Assembly (NCBI GenBank): GCA_038202925.1
Contig: JBBREM010000064.1
Location: 1-14,990, forward strand
Direction: 5' to 3'
Source of the DNA: JAEVZK01 sp038202925
Lineage (GTDB): Bacteria > Armatimonadota > Fimbriimonadia > Fimbriimonadales > Fimbriimonadaceae
DNA length: 14,990 nt
The notes beneath the pieces were generated by a model that did no database searches, was not told where the DNA came from, and saw only the letters and a program-made list of their open reading frames with translations. Both the position numbers and the translations under genes were made by a program. Positions 6,473 through 13,075 of this stretch are shown one piece after another (within the stretch, counting starts at the first letter, position 1; every line of letters starts with the position of its first letter).

Positions 6473-8668
6473 ATGAAGGTGAGCACTCGAACGGCAGTTG
6501 CCGTGCGGCGTAAGTCGGAACCGGAGCCGTCGCATCGGCTGCTTGATATTACGGGCGTTCTTTTTATTGCTCTCGCCATTTTCACGCTCATTTCGCTATC
6601 CGTTCGGGATACGGGAATTCTGGGGCTCTATGTTGGCGGCGGTATCCGCACCCTGTTTGGCCGGGGAGCTTGGGCCGTTCCCTTCCTGCTCGTGGCGTTG
6701 GGAGTTGCCGCCCTTCGCGGCCGCAACACGCTGGCGATCTCGCATTTGACGTGGGGACTGGGCCTCATCTTTGTATCGGTGCTCGGTTTCCTTTCTCAGG
6801 CTGAGCGAGGCGACTATCTCACCGACGCCGCGTTGCGCAGCGCCGGCTACGCCGGGGCCGTCATTGGCCAATTGTTCGTCACTCTCCTAGGTTCAGCTAA
6901 GGTGGTCGGCCTGGGTGCTTTGGCCGCTGTCGGGCTGATTCTTTGCGTGGATGTGCCGATCCGCACTGTGATCAAGTCGCTCAAGGACGGCGCGAGCGAT
7001 GTGACTCAGAAGACGCTCGCCAAGCGTCCTCCGGCGGTGAAGAAAGTCGAGACGGCGCTGCGCCGGGCGGTGGTGGAGATGGACGACGATCCGCTCATCG
7101 ATCCGCCAGCGATCGACAAGCGCAAGGAAAAGAAGCGGCCGGTGTTCCGCGAAACGACGATGCAGGCGAGCGGTATCACGCTTGACTCCTCGCTGAATAA
7201 GGAAGGCTATGATCTGCCGCCGGTTTCGCTCCTTGCCGAGCCGGTGCCGAGGCCGAAACGCAGCCAGGCAGAGATGCAGAAGAACATCGAGACGCTGGAA
7301 GGCACGCTCGAGGAATTTGGGATCGACGCGAACGTTGTTGAGATCGCCAACGGACCGACGATCACCCGGTACGAGATTCAGCTTGGCCCCGGCATCAAGG
7401 TGGCGCGCATTGTGGCCTTGGCGGACAACATCGCGATGAATCTCGCTGCGCACGCGGTACGAGTGGAGGCGCCGATTCCAGGCAAGGCAGCTATCGGCGT
7501 CGAAGTGCCGAATTCTCAGCCAACTCCGGTTTTGATCCGGGAAGTTTGCGACACCAAAGAATTTCGCGATCATCCCTCCCGGCTGATAGTAGCGCTGGGG
7601 CAGGACGTGAGCGGGGCGAACAAGTATGCGGACCTGACGAAGATGCCGCACCTGCTCATCGGCGGCGCGACGAACTCGGGCAAGTCGATCGGTCTGGCTT
7701 CCCTCATCACTTCCCTGCTGATGCGCAACACGCCGAAGGACGTGCGGCTCGTCATGATCGACCCGAAGCGCGTGGAGCTGACCTTGTTCGACGGGATTCC
7801 GCATCTCATGTGCCCGGTGATCAAGGATGTCAAGGAGGCGCCGGGGGTGCTTCGCGCGGTCTGGCGAGAGATGGACCGGCGCTACGATCTGCTCAGCGAG
7901 AACGGCGTTCGCAATATCCAAAGCTGGAACGAGAAGGCGAGCTTCAACGACAAGATGCCGTACATCGTCGTGATCATCGACGAGCTGGCGGACCTGATGA
8001 TGCAGGCGCGGGCGGAAGTCGAGACGTCGATCGTGCGACTGGCTCAGCTTGCGCGGGCGGTGGGCATCCACCTGGTGCTGGCGACGCAGCGGCCGAGCGT
8101 GGATGTTATCACCGGCATCATCAAGGCGAATATCCCTTCGCGGATTGCGTTCTCGGTTGCATCGCAGATCGACTCACGAACGATTTTGGACTCGAAGGGC
8201 GCGGAGGATCTGATTGGCAAGGGCGACATGCTGTTTATGCCGATCGATGCCGACAAGCCGCTTCGCGTTCAGGGCTGCTACGTGAGCGAGAAGGAGATCG
8301 ACGATATCTGCAAGTTCTGGCGCGCGCAAGGCCAGCCGGATTACGCAGCGTTTCAGGTGGAAGATGTCGCCGACGCAAAGAAGGAAGGCGGCGACTTTGG
8401 CGACGTGGAATCCGATCCGCTCTGGGAGGATTCAGTTCGATGGGTCGTCGAGCGCGGCCAAGCATCGACCTCGATGCTGCAGCGCAAGTTTTCGATCGGC
8501 TTCCAGCGCGCCTCCCGCCTCCTCGATGTGATGGAGGAGCGAGGCGTGGTGGGACCTCGCGATGGACCTCGCCCGCGCGAAGTCATGGTGGGGCCGATGG
8601 AGGTCGACGCCTTGTTTGGCAAGGGAGTCAGCTACGCGACCGATTGGCTTGACGAAGAAGCGGACTGA
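6473..8668 (+). CDS. ftsK: DNA translocase FtsK/SpoIIIE
   Basis: This septum-anchored motor uses ATP to pump double-stranded DNA and clear or resolve chromosomes at division. The 731-residue protein has N-terminal membrane helices (about 21-175, four segments), then a short charged linker instead of the long one of proteobacterial FtsK. The alpha/beta motor follows, with Walker A GATNSGKS (398-405; relatives more often have GATGSGKS) and Walker B YIVVIIDELADLM (D503-E504), then LATQRPSVDVITGIIKANIP. The C-terminal gamma winged helix (about 650-710, DPLWEDSVRWVVERGQAST, then MLQRKFSIGFQRASRLLDVM) reads DNA orientation sequences. The ATG 6473 start is chosen for its GGAGAGG ribosome site. A terminator-like hairpin and TATAAT precede it, so it is its own transcription unit, perhaps reading into the next gene. 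Confidence 0.96.
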   Translation: MKVSTRTAVAVRRKSEPEPSHRLLDITGVLFIALAIFTLISLSVRDTGILGLYVGGGIRTLFGRGAWAVPFLLVALGVAALRGRNTLAISHLTWGLGLIFVSVLGFLSQAERGDYLTDAALRSAGYAGAVIGQLFVTLLGSAKVVGLGALAAVGLILCVDVPIRTVIKSLKDGASDVTQKTLAKRPPAVKKVETALRRAVVEMDDDPLIDPPAIDKRKEKKRPVFRETTMQASGITLDSSLNKEGYDLPPVSLLAEPVPRPKRSQAEMQKNIETLEGTLEEFGIDANVVEIANGPTITRYEIQLGPGIKVARIVALADNIAMNLAAHAVRVEAPIPGKAAIGVEVPNSQPTPVLIREVCDTKEFRDHPSRLIVALGQDVSGANKYADLTKMPHLLIGGATNSGKSIGLASLITSLLMRNTPKDVRLVMIDPKRVELTLFDGIPHLMCPVIKDVKEAPGVLRAVWREMDRRYDLLSENGVRNIQSWNEKASFNDKMPYIVVIIDELADLMMQARAEVETSIVRLAQLARAVGIHLVLATQRPSVDVITGIIKANIPSRIAFSVASQIDSRTILDSKGAEDLIGKGDMLFMPIDADKPLRVQGCYVSEKEIDDICKFWRAQGQPDYAAFQVEDVADAKKEGGDFGDVESDPLWEDSVRWVVERGQASTSMLQRKFSIGFQRASRLLDVMEERGVVGPRDGPRPREVMVGPMEVDALFGKGVSYATDWLDEEAD

Positions 8669-8694
8669 TAGTCCCGCGCCTCTCCGCCAAACGC

Positions 8695-8702
8695 TATACA
8701 AT
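8695..8702 (+). promoter_or_regulatory. Possible -10 element of the DUF3352-like gene
   Basis: TATACAAT holds two overlapping hexamers (TATACA, TACAAT) 25-32 bases before ATG 8727, leaving a leader of about 18-20 bases. No -35 is visible at normal spacing. Read-through from ftsK is also possible. Confidence 0.45.
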
Positions 8703-8713
8703 GTTGTGCGACC

Positions 8714-8719
8714 GAGAGG
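8714..8719 (+). promoter_or_regulatory. Ribosome binding site of the DUF3352-like gene
   Basis: GAGAGG lies seven bases before ATG 8727. It supports that start over the longer open frame from 8562, which overlaps the end of ftsK. Confidence 0.65.
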
Positions 8720-8726
8720 CACGACT

Positions 8727-10472
8727 ATGAAATTCTTGCAGCGCTTTGGCGGCGTGAAGATCGCCGTTTTGATTCTTGCCGTAGCCGGGGTGGGCGGCGG
8801 CTATGCGACCTATCGCTACCTGTTCAAGCGCACCGGCGAGGCGGCAATCGCCATGATTCCAAGCGACGCGAGCTTGGTAATAACGATCGATACCCACCCT
8901 TCGGAAGCGCAGATCACGGCGTTCCAGAAGCTGGGCGATGCGCTGAAGCGCGAGGGCATCGATGGCGACATCGAGGATGGAGTCAGCGGGATTATCGGTA
9001 AGGCCGGGCTGGCTAAGGAAGTGCGGCAGTACCTGACCAACAACGTCGCGATGGCGATGTGGATGCCGGCGGACGGTGGTGCGAAGACCCATGGGCTCAT
9101 GCTCCTTTCGATCAGCGATCCCTCGGCCGTCGAGAAGGCCATCGCCGGCGGTACGAAGGCGCCGGGTGCCTCCATCCCCGCCTACACGTACACGCGGCAG
9201 GACATGGTGGTTGGAGTCGTTGGCGACTACCTAGCCATCGCCTCGGATGTCGACACGCTTAACCGGGCCGAGCAGACCCGCGGCGGCGGCGAATCGGTCG
9301 CCAATTTGCAGGAGTATCGCGACGCGCGCGGCGCGTTGCCGACGGACGCGAACCTCATGTGCTTTATGTCGCCGTCGATGATCGCGCAGGCGAGCAAGAT
9401 GTCGGGCGCGAAAGCTTTTGGAAGCTCGAAATGGATGGCGATGGGCGCCTCGCTGCGCGACGGCGGTCTGCGATTCGATTACCGCGGACCTGTTGACACG
9501 AAGAAGTTTCCGGTGCTGGCAAGCATGGTCGGAGGCGCGTATCTCGATCCGAAGTTTATGAAGAAGCTACCGGAAGGCGCTTACGGCTTGATGGCCTATT
9601 CTGATCTCTCCCGCTTCTATCCCGCCGTCCAACAGAGCGTGCAGGACGTTCGCGGCGAAAAGCGGGCGCAAGATGAGCTTGCCAAATTTGAGCAGGAAAG
9701 CGGGATCTCGGTTGAGAACGATTTGCTTCCAGCGCTGAAGGGTGACGCGATTGTCGCGGTCTATCCGGGCGCAGTCGCCGACCCCACTTCGTTCGATGGC
9801 GTGATCATGATCGATACCGCCAATGGCGGAGAGCCGGCGAAGTTGGCGGATAAGCTCCGCGCGTTCGTCGAGCGTAAGTCCGCCGAGACGGCAGCGAAGG
9901 GCGGCAGCAACAAAGCCGTCCACTTCACCGAGACCAAGATGGGCAGCGCGACGGTGTGGCAGCTCGATGCAGAATCGGTGTCTGGACTTCGGGATGCGCT
10001 GGGCCACAGGAAGCCGGACGGCTCGCGCGAGGTGCCCCCAGCGATGGCGGACAAAAACGTGATGTACGCGGTGGTGGACAACGCGGTGATCCTTGCCAGC
10101 TCGCAGGCGATGATGAACCAGGCGCTGCTTTCCGCGAACGGCGGGAAATCCCTTGCCGATGACCTGGCATTCACCAACATGGCCGCAGAGGCCGACCCGA
10201 AGGCGCAGATGGTGGGCTTCATCGCCATCTCGCGGATCGTCGACAAGTATCGAGCGCAGATTCAGGATGGTATGAAGAATGCGAACGGGATCACGATCGA
10301 TGACATCGTGAACGCGTTCGGAGGGCCGAACACGGGGCTGTCTTTCTCCGGGCACATGGACGGCGAGGTTGCCTCGGGGACCATGTTCCTCCCACTGGAC
10401 TACGACCGCTTGGCGAAGTTCATCGGCGCCGCGAAGCGGCAGACGAAAGCGCCTCCATTGGCGTCGGGGTAA
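8727..10472 (+). CDS. Membrane-anchored DUF3352-like protein of unknown function
   Basis: This 581-residue protein has one N-terminal anchor (about residues 9-31, VKIAVLILAVAGVGGGYATY) and a large domain probably outside the membrane. Its layout resembles DUF3352 proteins of cyanobacteria and other phyla: an opening such as AAIAMIPSDASLVITIDTHP, repeated strands of the form GLMLLSISDPSAVEKAI and DMVVGVVGDYLAIASDVDTL, and a second half that repeats this layout (VMYAVVDNAVILASSQAMM). No catalytic motif or cysteine cluster is evident. The ATG at 8727 is chosen for its ribosome site and because the anchor follows directly. It sits 58 bases after ftsK, so a link to the envelope or division is possible but not shown. 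The gene converges on the pilin-like gene across a heptamer array. Confidence 0.75.
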   Translation: MKFLQRFGGVKIAVLILAVAGVGGGYATYRYLFKRTGEAAIAMIPSDASLVITIDTHPSEAQITAFQKLGDALKREGIDGDIEDGVSGIIGKAGLAKEVRQYLTNNVAMAMWMPADGGAKTHGLMLLSISDPSAVEKAIAGGTKAPGASIPAYTYTRQDMVVGVVGDYLAIASDVDTLNRAEQTRGGGESVANLQEYRDARGALPTDANLMCFMSPSMIAQASKMSGAKAFGSSKWMAMGASLRDGGLRFDYRGPVDTKKFPVLASMVGGAYLDPKFMKKLPEGAYGLMAYSDLSRFYPAVQQSVQDVRGEKRAQDELAKFEQESGISVENDLLPALKGDAIVAVYPGAVADPTSFDGVIMIDTANGGEPAKLADKLRAFVERKSAETAAKGGSNKAVHFTETKMGSATVWQLDAESVSGLRDALGHRKPDGSREVPPAMADKNVMYAVVDNAVILASSQAMMNQALLSANGGKSLADDLAFTNMAAEADPKAQMVGFIAISRIVDKYRAQIQDGMKNANGITIDDIVNAFGGPNTGLSFSGHMDGEVASGTMFLPLDYDRLAKFIGAAKRQTKAPPLASG

Positions 10473-10493
10473 TTGAGGATTGTTTGGTTGTGG

Positions 10494-10563
10494 ATCGGTG
10501 ATCGGTGATCAGTAATCAGTAATCCGCTAACGGGAATCCCCAATCCGCAATCGACAATCCGTG
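10494..10563. repeat. Tandem heptamer array (ATC-N4) between convergent genes
   Basis: Ten units in strict 7-bp phase, nearly all starting ATC: ATCGGTG twice, ATCAGTA twice, ATCCGCT, AACGGGA, ATCCCCA, ATCCGCA, ATCGACA, ATCCGTG. The array fills most of the 97 bp between the stops at 10472 and 10570. No T-tract terminator is visible. Confidence 0.85.
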
Positions 10564-10569
10564 AAGCGC

Positions 10570-11112
10570 CTAACGTAGGTTCCTGATCCACCGCGCACCG
10601 CCGCTCGCCGTGACGACGGTGCGCCCATTGCCATGTCGGTTCGGGAATGGGGTGTTGGCGGGATCGCCGATTGCGTTGCGCCCGGTCTCGGGCGTTTCAA
10701 AGAATAGGACGAGGCTGGTATCCGTCTTCGCCGGCCTTTGCCGGCTGAGACTGCCATTCATGGCGTACCCGTATCCGCCGCTGCCGCGCAAAACGGGGCA
10801 ATGGAAGGATCGCTCGCGCGAGACGTACAGGTCAAGCCCGTCCATCCAACCGGCCGCGTAGGGCAGCGTGCCATCGTGGTCGGCAGCGTAGGCCTGGCCG
10901 GCAAGAGAAAGTCTGCTCAGGTTGGTCACGCAGCTCGTCCGCTGCGCGGCCATCCTTGCTTGAAGAAAGACGGGATACAGGACGGCAATCAGCACCACTC
11001 CGCCGCCGCATCCGCAGATGCCTAGCGCGCCGAGGAGAATCCAGATCCATGTGTTGTTCGAGCGCTTCTTGTAAGGCTGCTGCTCGTAGCGGGGATCCGC
11101 CGGCGGCGGCAT
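10570..11112 (-). CDS. Type IV pilin-like protein with a degenerate H-X9-DG tail motif
   Basis: This 180-residue protein has a polar N-terminal tail (1-20), one membrane helix (about 22-46, WIWILLGALGICGCGGGVV) and the pilin-like core YPVFLQARMAAQRTSCVTNL (46-65), followed by AGQAYAADHDGTLP. That pattern is typical of abundant prepilin-like proteins of Armatimonadota, Planctomycetota and Verrucomicrobiota. C61 and C105 (FHCP) match conserved cysteines of that group. The C-terminal H-X9-DG motif is altered to H160-X9-S170-G171. There is no canonical prepilin leader (basic stretch, then G-F-T-L-x-E), so the protein probably stays membrane-anchored. It starts 25 bases after the response-regulator stop on the same strand, implying one transcript. 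Its ATG has no clear ribosome site. Function is unknown; adhesion, secretion or signalling roles are inference only. Confidence 0.75.
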   Translation of the reverse strand: MPPPADPRYEQQPYKKRSNNTWIWILLGALGICGCGGGVVLIAVLYPVFLQARMAAQRTSCVTNLSRLSLAGQAYAADHDGTLPYAAGWMDGLDLYVSRERSFHCPVLRGSGGYGYAMNGSLSRQRPAKTDTSLVLFFETPETGRNAIGDPANTPFPNRHGNGRTVVTASGGARWIRNLR

Positions 11113-11137
11113 CGGAGGTGGCGGGGTTGGCTCCAGG

Positions 11138-11800
11138 CTACACCTTCTCGATTAGCCTGGCCTTGACTGCTTTCATGGCGGCCTCGGTCCGGCTGTTGAC
11201 CTGCAGCGCCTTCAGGATGTTGCTGACATGGTTCTTCACCGTCTTCTCGGCAATAGAGAGTTTGGCGGCGATCTCCTTGTTGCGCAACCCTTGAGCGACG
11301 AGATCGAGAATCTCCGATTCCCGCTCGCTCAGCACGTACAGCTCGCTGTCATCGGTGTCGTCATCCTCACGGATACGGCGGAAATCCTCGATCACTTTTG
11401 TGGCGATCCGAGGCGTGATCTTCGCTTCGCCTTTGAATGCGAGGCGGATGGATTCGATGACGTCCTGCGGCGTGCTGGTCTTGAGCAGATAACCCAGGGC
11501 ACCCGCGCGGAAGGCCTCGTACACGGTGTCGTCGTCCTCCTGGACGGTCAGGATCACCACGTTGACCTGCTTCTCCTTCTTGAGCAGCGCGCGAGTCAGC
11601 TCAATGCCGCTCAGGCGCGGCATGTTGATGTCGGTCAGCAGCACGTCGGGCGGATCGGCCAGGCAAATCTCAAGCGCCTCATGGCCATCCCTGCACACCG
11701 CCATCAGCTCACATTCAGACATCAGGTGCAACGTCTTCTGCAGCGCATTCCGATAAGCCGGCTCGTCATCGGCCACAACCACGCGAATTGTCGGAGGCAT
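11138..11800 (-). CDS. NarL/FixJ-family response regulator (REC + LuxR HTH)
   Basis: This 220-residue transcription factor is switched by phosphorylation. The receiver domain (about 4-120) has the acidic pocket D11-D12-E13, the phospho-acceptor D57 in VLLTDINMP, switch T85 and K107 (YLLKTS). A short acidic linker (EDDDTDDSE) leads to a LuxR-type helix-turn-helix (about 153-212, LSERESEILDLVAQGLRNKE, then IAAKLSIAEKTVKNHVSNIL). The start is ATG 11800, with a perfect TATAAT six bases upstream; the longer frame from 11872 would run through the repeat array. No histidine kinase is in the window, so its partner is unknown. It is divergent from the ABC ATPase gene, and the pilin-like gene follows on the same strand. 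Both neighbours are candidate targets. Confidence 0.92.
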   Translation of the reverse strand: MPPTIRVVVADDEPAYRNALQKTLHLMSECELMAVCRDGHEALEICLADPPDVLLTDINMPRLSGIELTRALLKKEKQVNVVILTVQEDDDTVYEAFRAGALGYLLKTSTPQDVIESIRLAFKGEAKITPRIATKVIEDFRRIREDDDTDDSELYVLSERESEILDLVAQGLRNKEIAAKLSIAEKTVKNHVSNILKALQVNSRTEAAMKAVKARLIEKV

Positions 11801-11806
11801 GGGGGA

Positions 11807-11812
11807 ATTATA
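11807..11812 (-). promoter_or_regulatory. -10 promoter element of the response regulator
   Basis: On the minus strand a perfect TATAAT is followed by exactly six bases (TCCCCC) and the ATG at 11800, predicting a leaderless transcript. Upstream DNA is the left arm of the inverted heptamer array. No consensus -35 occurs at 16-18 bases. Confidence 0.65.
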
Positions 11813-11813
11813 C

Positions 11814-11896
11814 GGATTGTGGATTGCCGATTGTGGATTGCTCGACGCAAATTGACAGTCAACCTCCCACAATCCGCAATCGACAATTCACAATAA
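11814..11896. repeat. Inverted heptamer array between divergent genes, with a central palindrome
   Basis: The left arm (11814-11841) is GGATTGT, GGATTGC, CGATTGT, GGATTGC. The right arm (11869-11896) is ACAATCC, GCAATCG, ACAATTC, ACAATAA. Over 27 bases (11814-11840 against 11870-11896) the arms match as an inverted repeat at 22 positions. Near the centre lies the palindrome TTGACAGTCAA (11852-11862). Each arm reads toward its gene and ends at its -10 region, so the structure could act as a divergent control region. Confidence 0.75.
11889..11894 (+). promoter_or_regulatory. Weak -10 candidate of the ABC ATPase gene
   Basis: CACAAT (4/6 to TATAAT) ends six bases before GTG 11901, matching the spacing seen at the other leaderless starts. 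It is part of the heptamer array. TTGACA at 11852-11857 lies 31 bases upstream, too far for a normal -35. An alternative pairing with CGCAAT (11875-11880) is possible. Confidence 0.35.
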
Positions 11897-11900
11897 GCTC

Positions 11901-12908
11901 GTGCCGGTCCTAGAAGTTGCTGATCTGCAAGTCGCGTTCGGCGCCACTCACATCTTGCGCGGGGTCACGTTTGATCTTGAAGCCGGGCAAACGTTGGGGG
12001 TGGTGGGCGAGTCCGGCTGCGGGAAGTCGATCACCGGATTTACGATCATGGGCATGCTGCCCGTTCCGGGGAAGATCGTTGCCGGTTCGATCAAGCTCGA
12101 TGGGCAAGAGCTGGTCGGGATGAAAGAGCGCGATTACCGGCATGTTCGCGGCAAAGAAATCGCGCTGGTCATGCAGGACCCCTTCACGTCGCTCAACCCG
12201 ATGATGCGGGTGGGCGAGCAGATCGCGGAGGCACTGTGGCTGCACCAGGACATGGACAAGGCGACGGCTCGCAAGCAGGCGGTCAAGATGCTCGAGCGAG
12301 TCGGGGTGCCCGCGCCGGAAAGCTCGGCGCGTAAGTATCCGCACCAGATGTCGGGCGGCCAGCGCCAGCGCGTCGTCATCGCGATCGCGTTCGCCTGCCG
12401 GCCGAAGGTGCTGATCGCCGATGAGCCCACGACGGCTCTGGACGTGACCCTGCAGGCGCAGATCCTTCGGCTGATCCGCGAATTGCAGGAAACCGAGGAC
12501 ACCGCGGTGATGCTGATCTCGCACGACATCGGCGCGATCGCCTCAATCTCGTCGCGCATCGCGGTCTTTTACGCGGGGCGAATCGTGGAGACCGGACCTG
12601 CTGACCAGGTTCTCCGCCACTCGGCGATGCCGTACACGCGCGCGCTCCTCAATGCGTTGCCGGTGCCGGGAAAGACGAAGCTGGAAGCAATCGGCGGGCA
12701 GCCGCCCGATCTTGCAAACCTGCCGCAAGGCTGCTCCTTCTCGCCGCGCTGCCCCTTGCGGTTTGAAAAGTGTATCGAGGAGCCGGGGCTGATTCCCGTC
12801 GATGCGTCACAGGCGGGGGCTTGTTGGCGGGCGGCCGAGGTGAAGGCGATGCCGTTCGGCAAGCAACTCGTGGACGAAGCGAGAGAGCATCCGCATCCGA
12901 CATCGTGA
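11901..12908 (+). CDS. Oligopeptide/dipeptide ABC transporter ATP-binding protein (OppD/DppD type)
   Basis: This cytoplasmic ATPase subunit powers peptide or nickel/peptide-type importers. The 335-residue protein is full length: Walker A GESGCGKS (36-43), Q-loop VMQDPFTSLNPMM, signature MSGGQRQRVVIAIA, Walker B KVLIADEPTTALDV, and H-loop LISHDIGAI. The C-terminal oligopeptide HPY region contains GCSFSPRCPLRFEKC (Cys-rich, as usual for OppD/DppD). The start is GTG 11901, giving MPVLEVADLQVAFG at the expected distance from Walker A. No permease, second ATPase or binding protein is adjacent: heptamer repeats and a convergent gene follow. It is therefore an orphan component that must work with subunits encoded elsewhere. 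Which substrate it serves cannot be told; OppD and DppD are not separable from sequence alone. Confidence 0.93.
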   Translation: MPVLEVADLQVAFGATHILRGVTFDLEAGQTLGVVGESGCGKSITGFTIMGMLPVPGKIVAGSIKLDGQELVGMKERDYRHVRGKEIALVMQDPFTSLNPMMRVGEQIAEALWLHQDMDKATARKQAVKMLERVGVPAPESSARKYPHQMSGGQRQRVVIAIAFACRPKVLIADEPTTALDVTLQAQILRLIRELQETEDTAVMLISHDIGAIASISSRIAVFYAGRIVETGPADQVLRHSAMPYTRALLNALPVPGKTKLEAIGGQPPDLANLPQGCSFSPRCPLRFEKCIEEPGLIPVDASQAGACWRAAEVKAMPFGKQLVDEAREHPHPTS

Positions 12909-12911
12909 GCG

Positions 12912-12983
12912 TTTGGAATTTGGAATTTGGAATTTGGAATTTGGAATTTGGAATTTGGAATCTGATATCTGAAATTCAGATTC
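12912..12983. repeat. Tandem heptamer array (TTTGGAA x7) with terminal hairpin
   Basis: Seven perfect TTTGGAA copies (12912-12960) begin four bases after the ABC ATPase stop. They run into a perfect 8-bp inverted repeat, GAATCTGA (12958-12965) and TCAGATTC (12976-12983), with a 10-base loop. No T-tract follows, so termination is only possible, not shown. Confidence 0.92.
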
Positions 12984-13003
12984 TGCGGCGGCTGGTGCGC
13001 AAG

Positions 13004-13067
13004 TCTAACATCCAGGGCAACGTCCCCAGTTAGATCCTTTCACTTCGCTCGCTCAGTTCCAGGATGA
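13004..13067. repeat. Intergenic inverted/interspersed-type repeat between convergent genes
   Basis: TCTAAC (13004-13009) pairs with GTTAGA (13029-13034). Next comes a block that reads on the minus strand GTCATCC...GAGCGAGCGAAG...GGATC, resembling the ATCCTGAGCGAAGCGAAGGAT-type repeats scattered in many bacterial genomes. It lies between the stops at 12908 and 13076. Genome copy number cannot be judged here. Confidence 0.35.
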
Positions 13068-13075
13068 CCGTTATC

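Noticed and set aside
6893..8071. 392-residue minus-strand open frame opposite ftsK
   Set aside because: His/Arg-rich composition typical of the antisense of a GC-rich gene; the plus strand encodes an intact FtsK motor.
8562..8726. Upstream extension of the DUF3352-like gene
   Set aside because: It overlaps the 3' end of ftsK in another frame; ATG 8727 has a ribosome site and is followed directly by the membrane anchor.
11852..11857. TTGACA as a -35 box for the ABC ATPase gene
   Set aside because: 31 bases separate it from the -10 candidate at 11889, and it is half of a palindrome; pairing with CGCAAT at 11875 is possible but that hexamer is poor.
11228..11896. 222-residue plus-strand open frame opposite the response regulator
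   Set aside because: No recognisable domain and it ends in repeat DNA; the minus strand shows a complete REC-LuxR protein.
12770..13033. Open frame containing repeated FGIWNLE
   Set aside because: The repeat is a translation of the TTTGGAA heptamers, and the rest overlaps the 3' end of the ABC ATPase gene in another frame.
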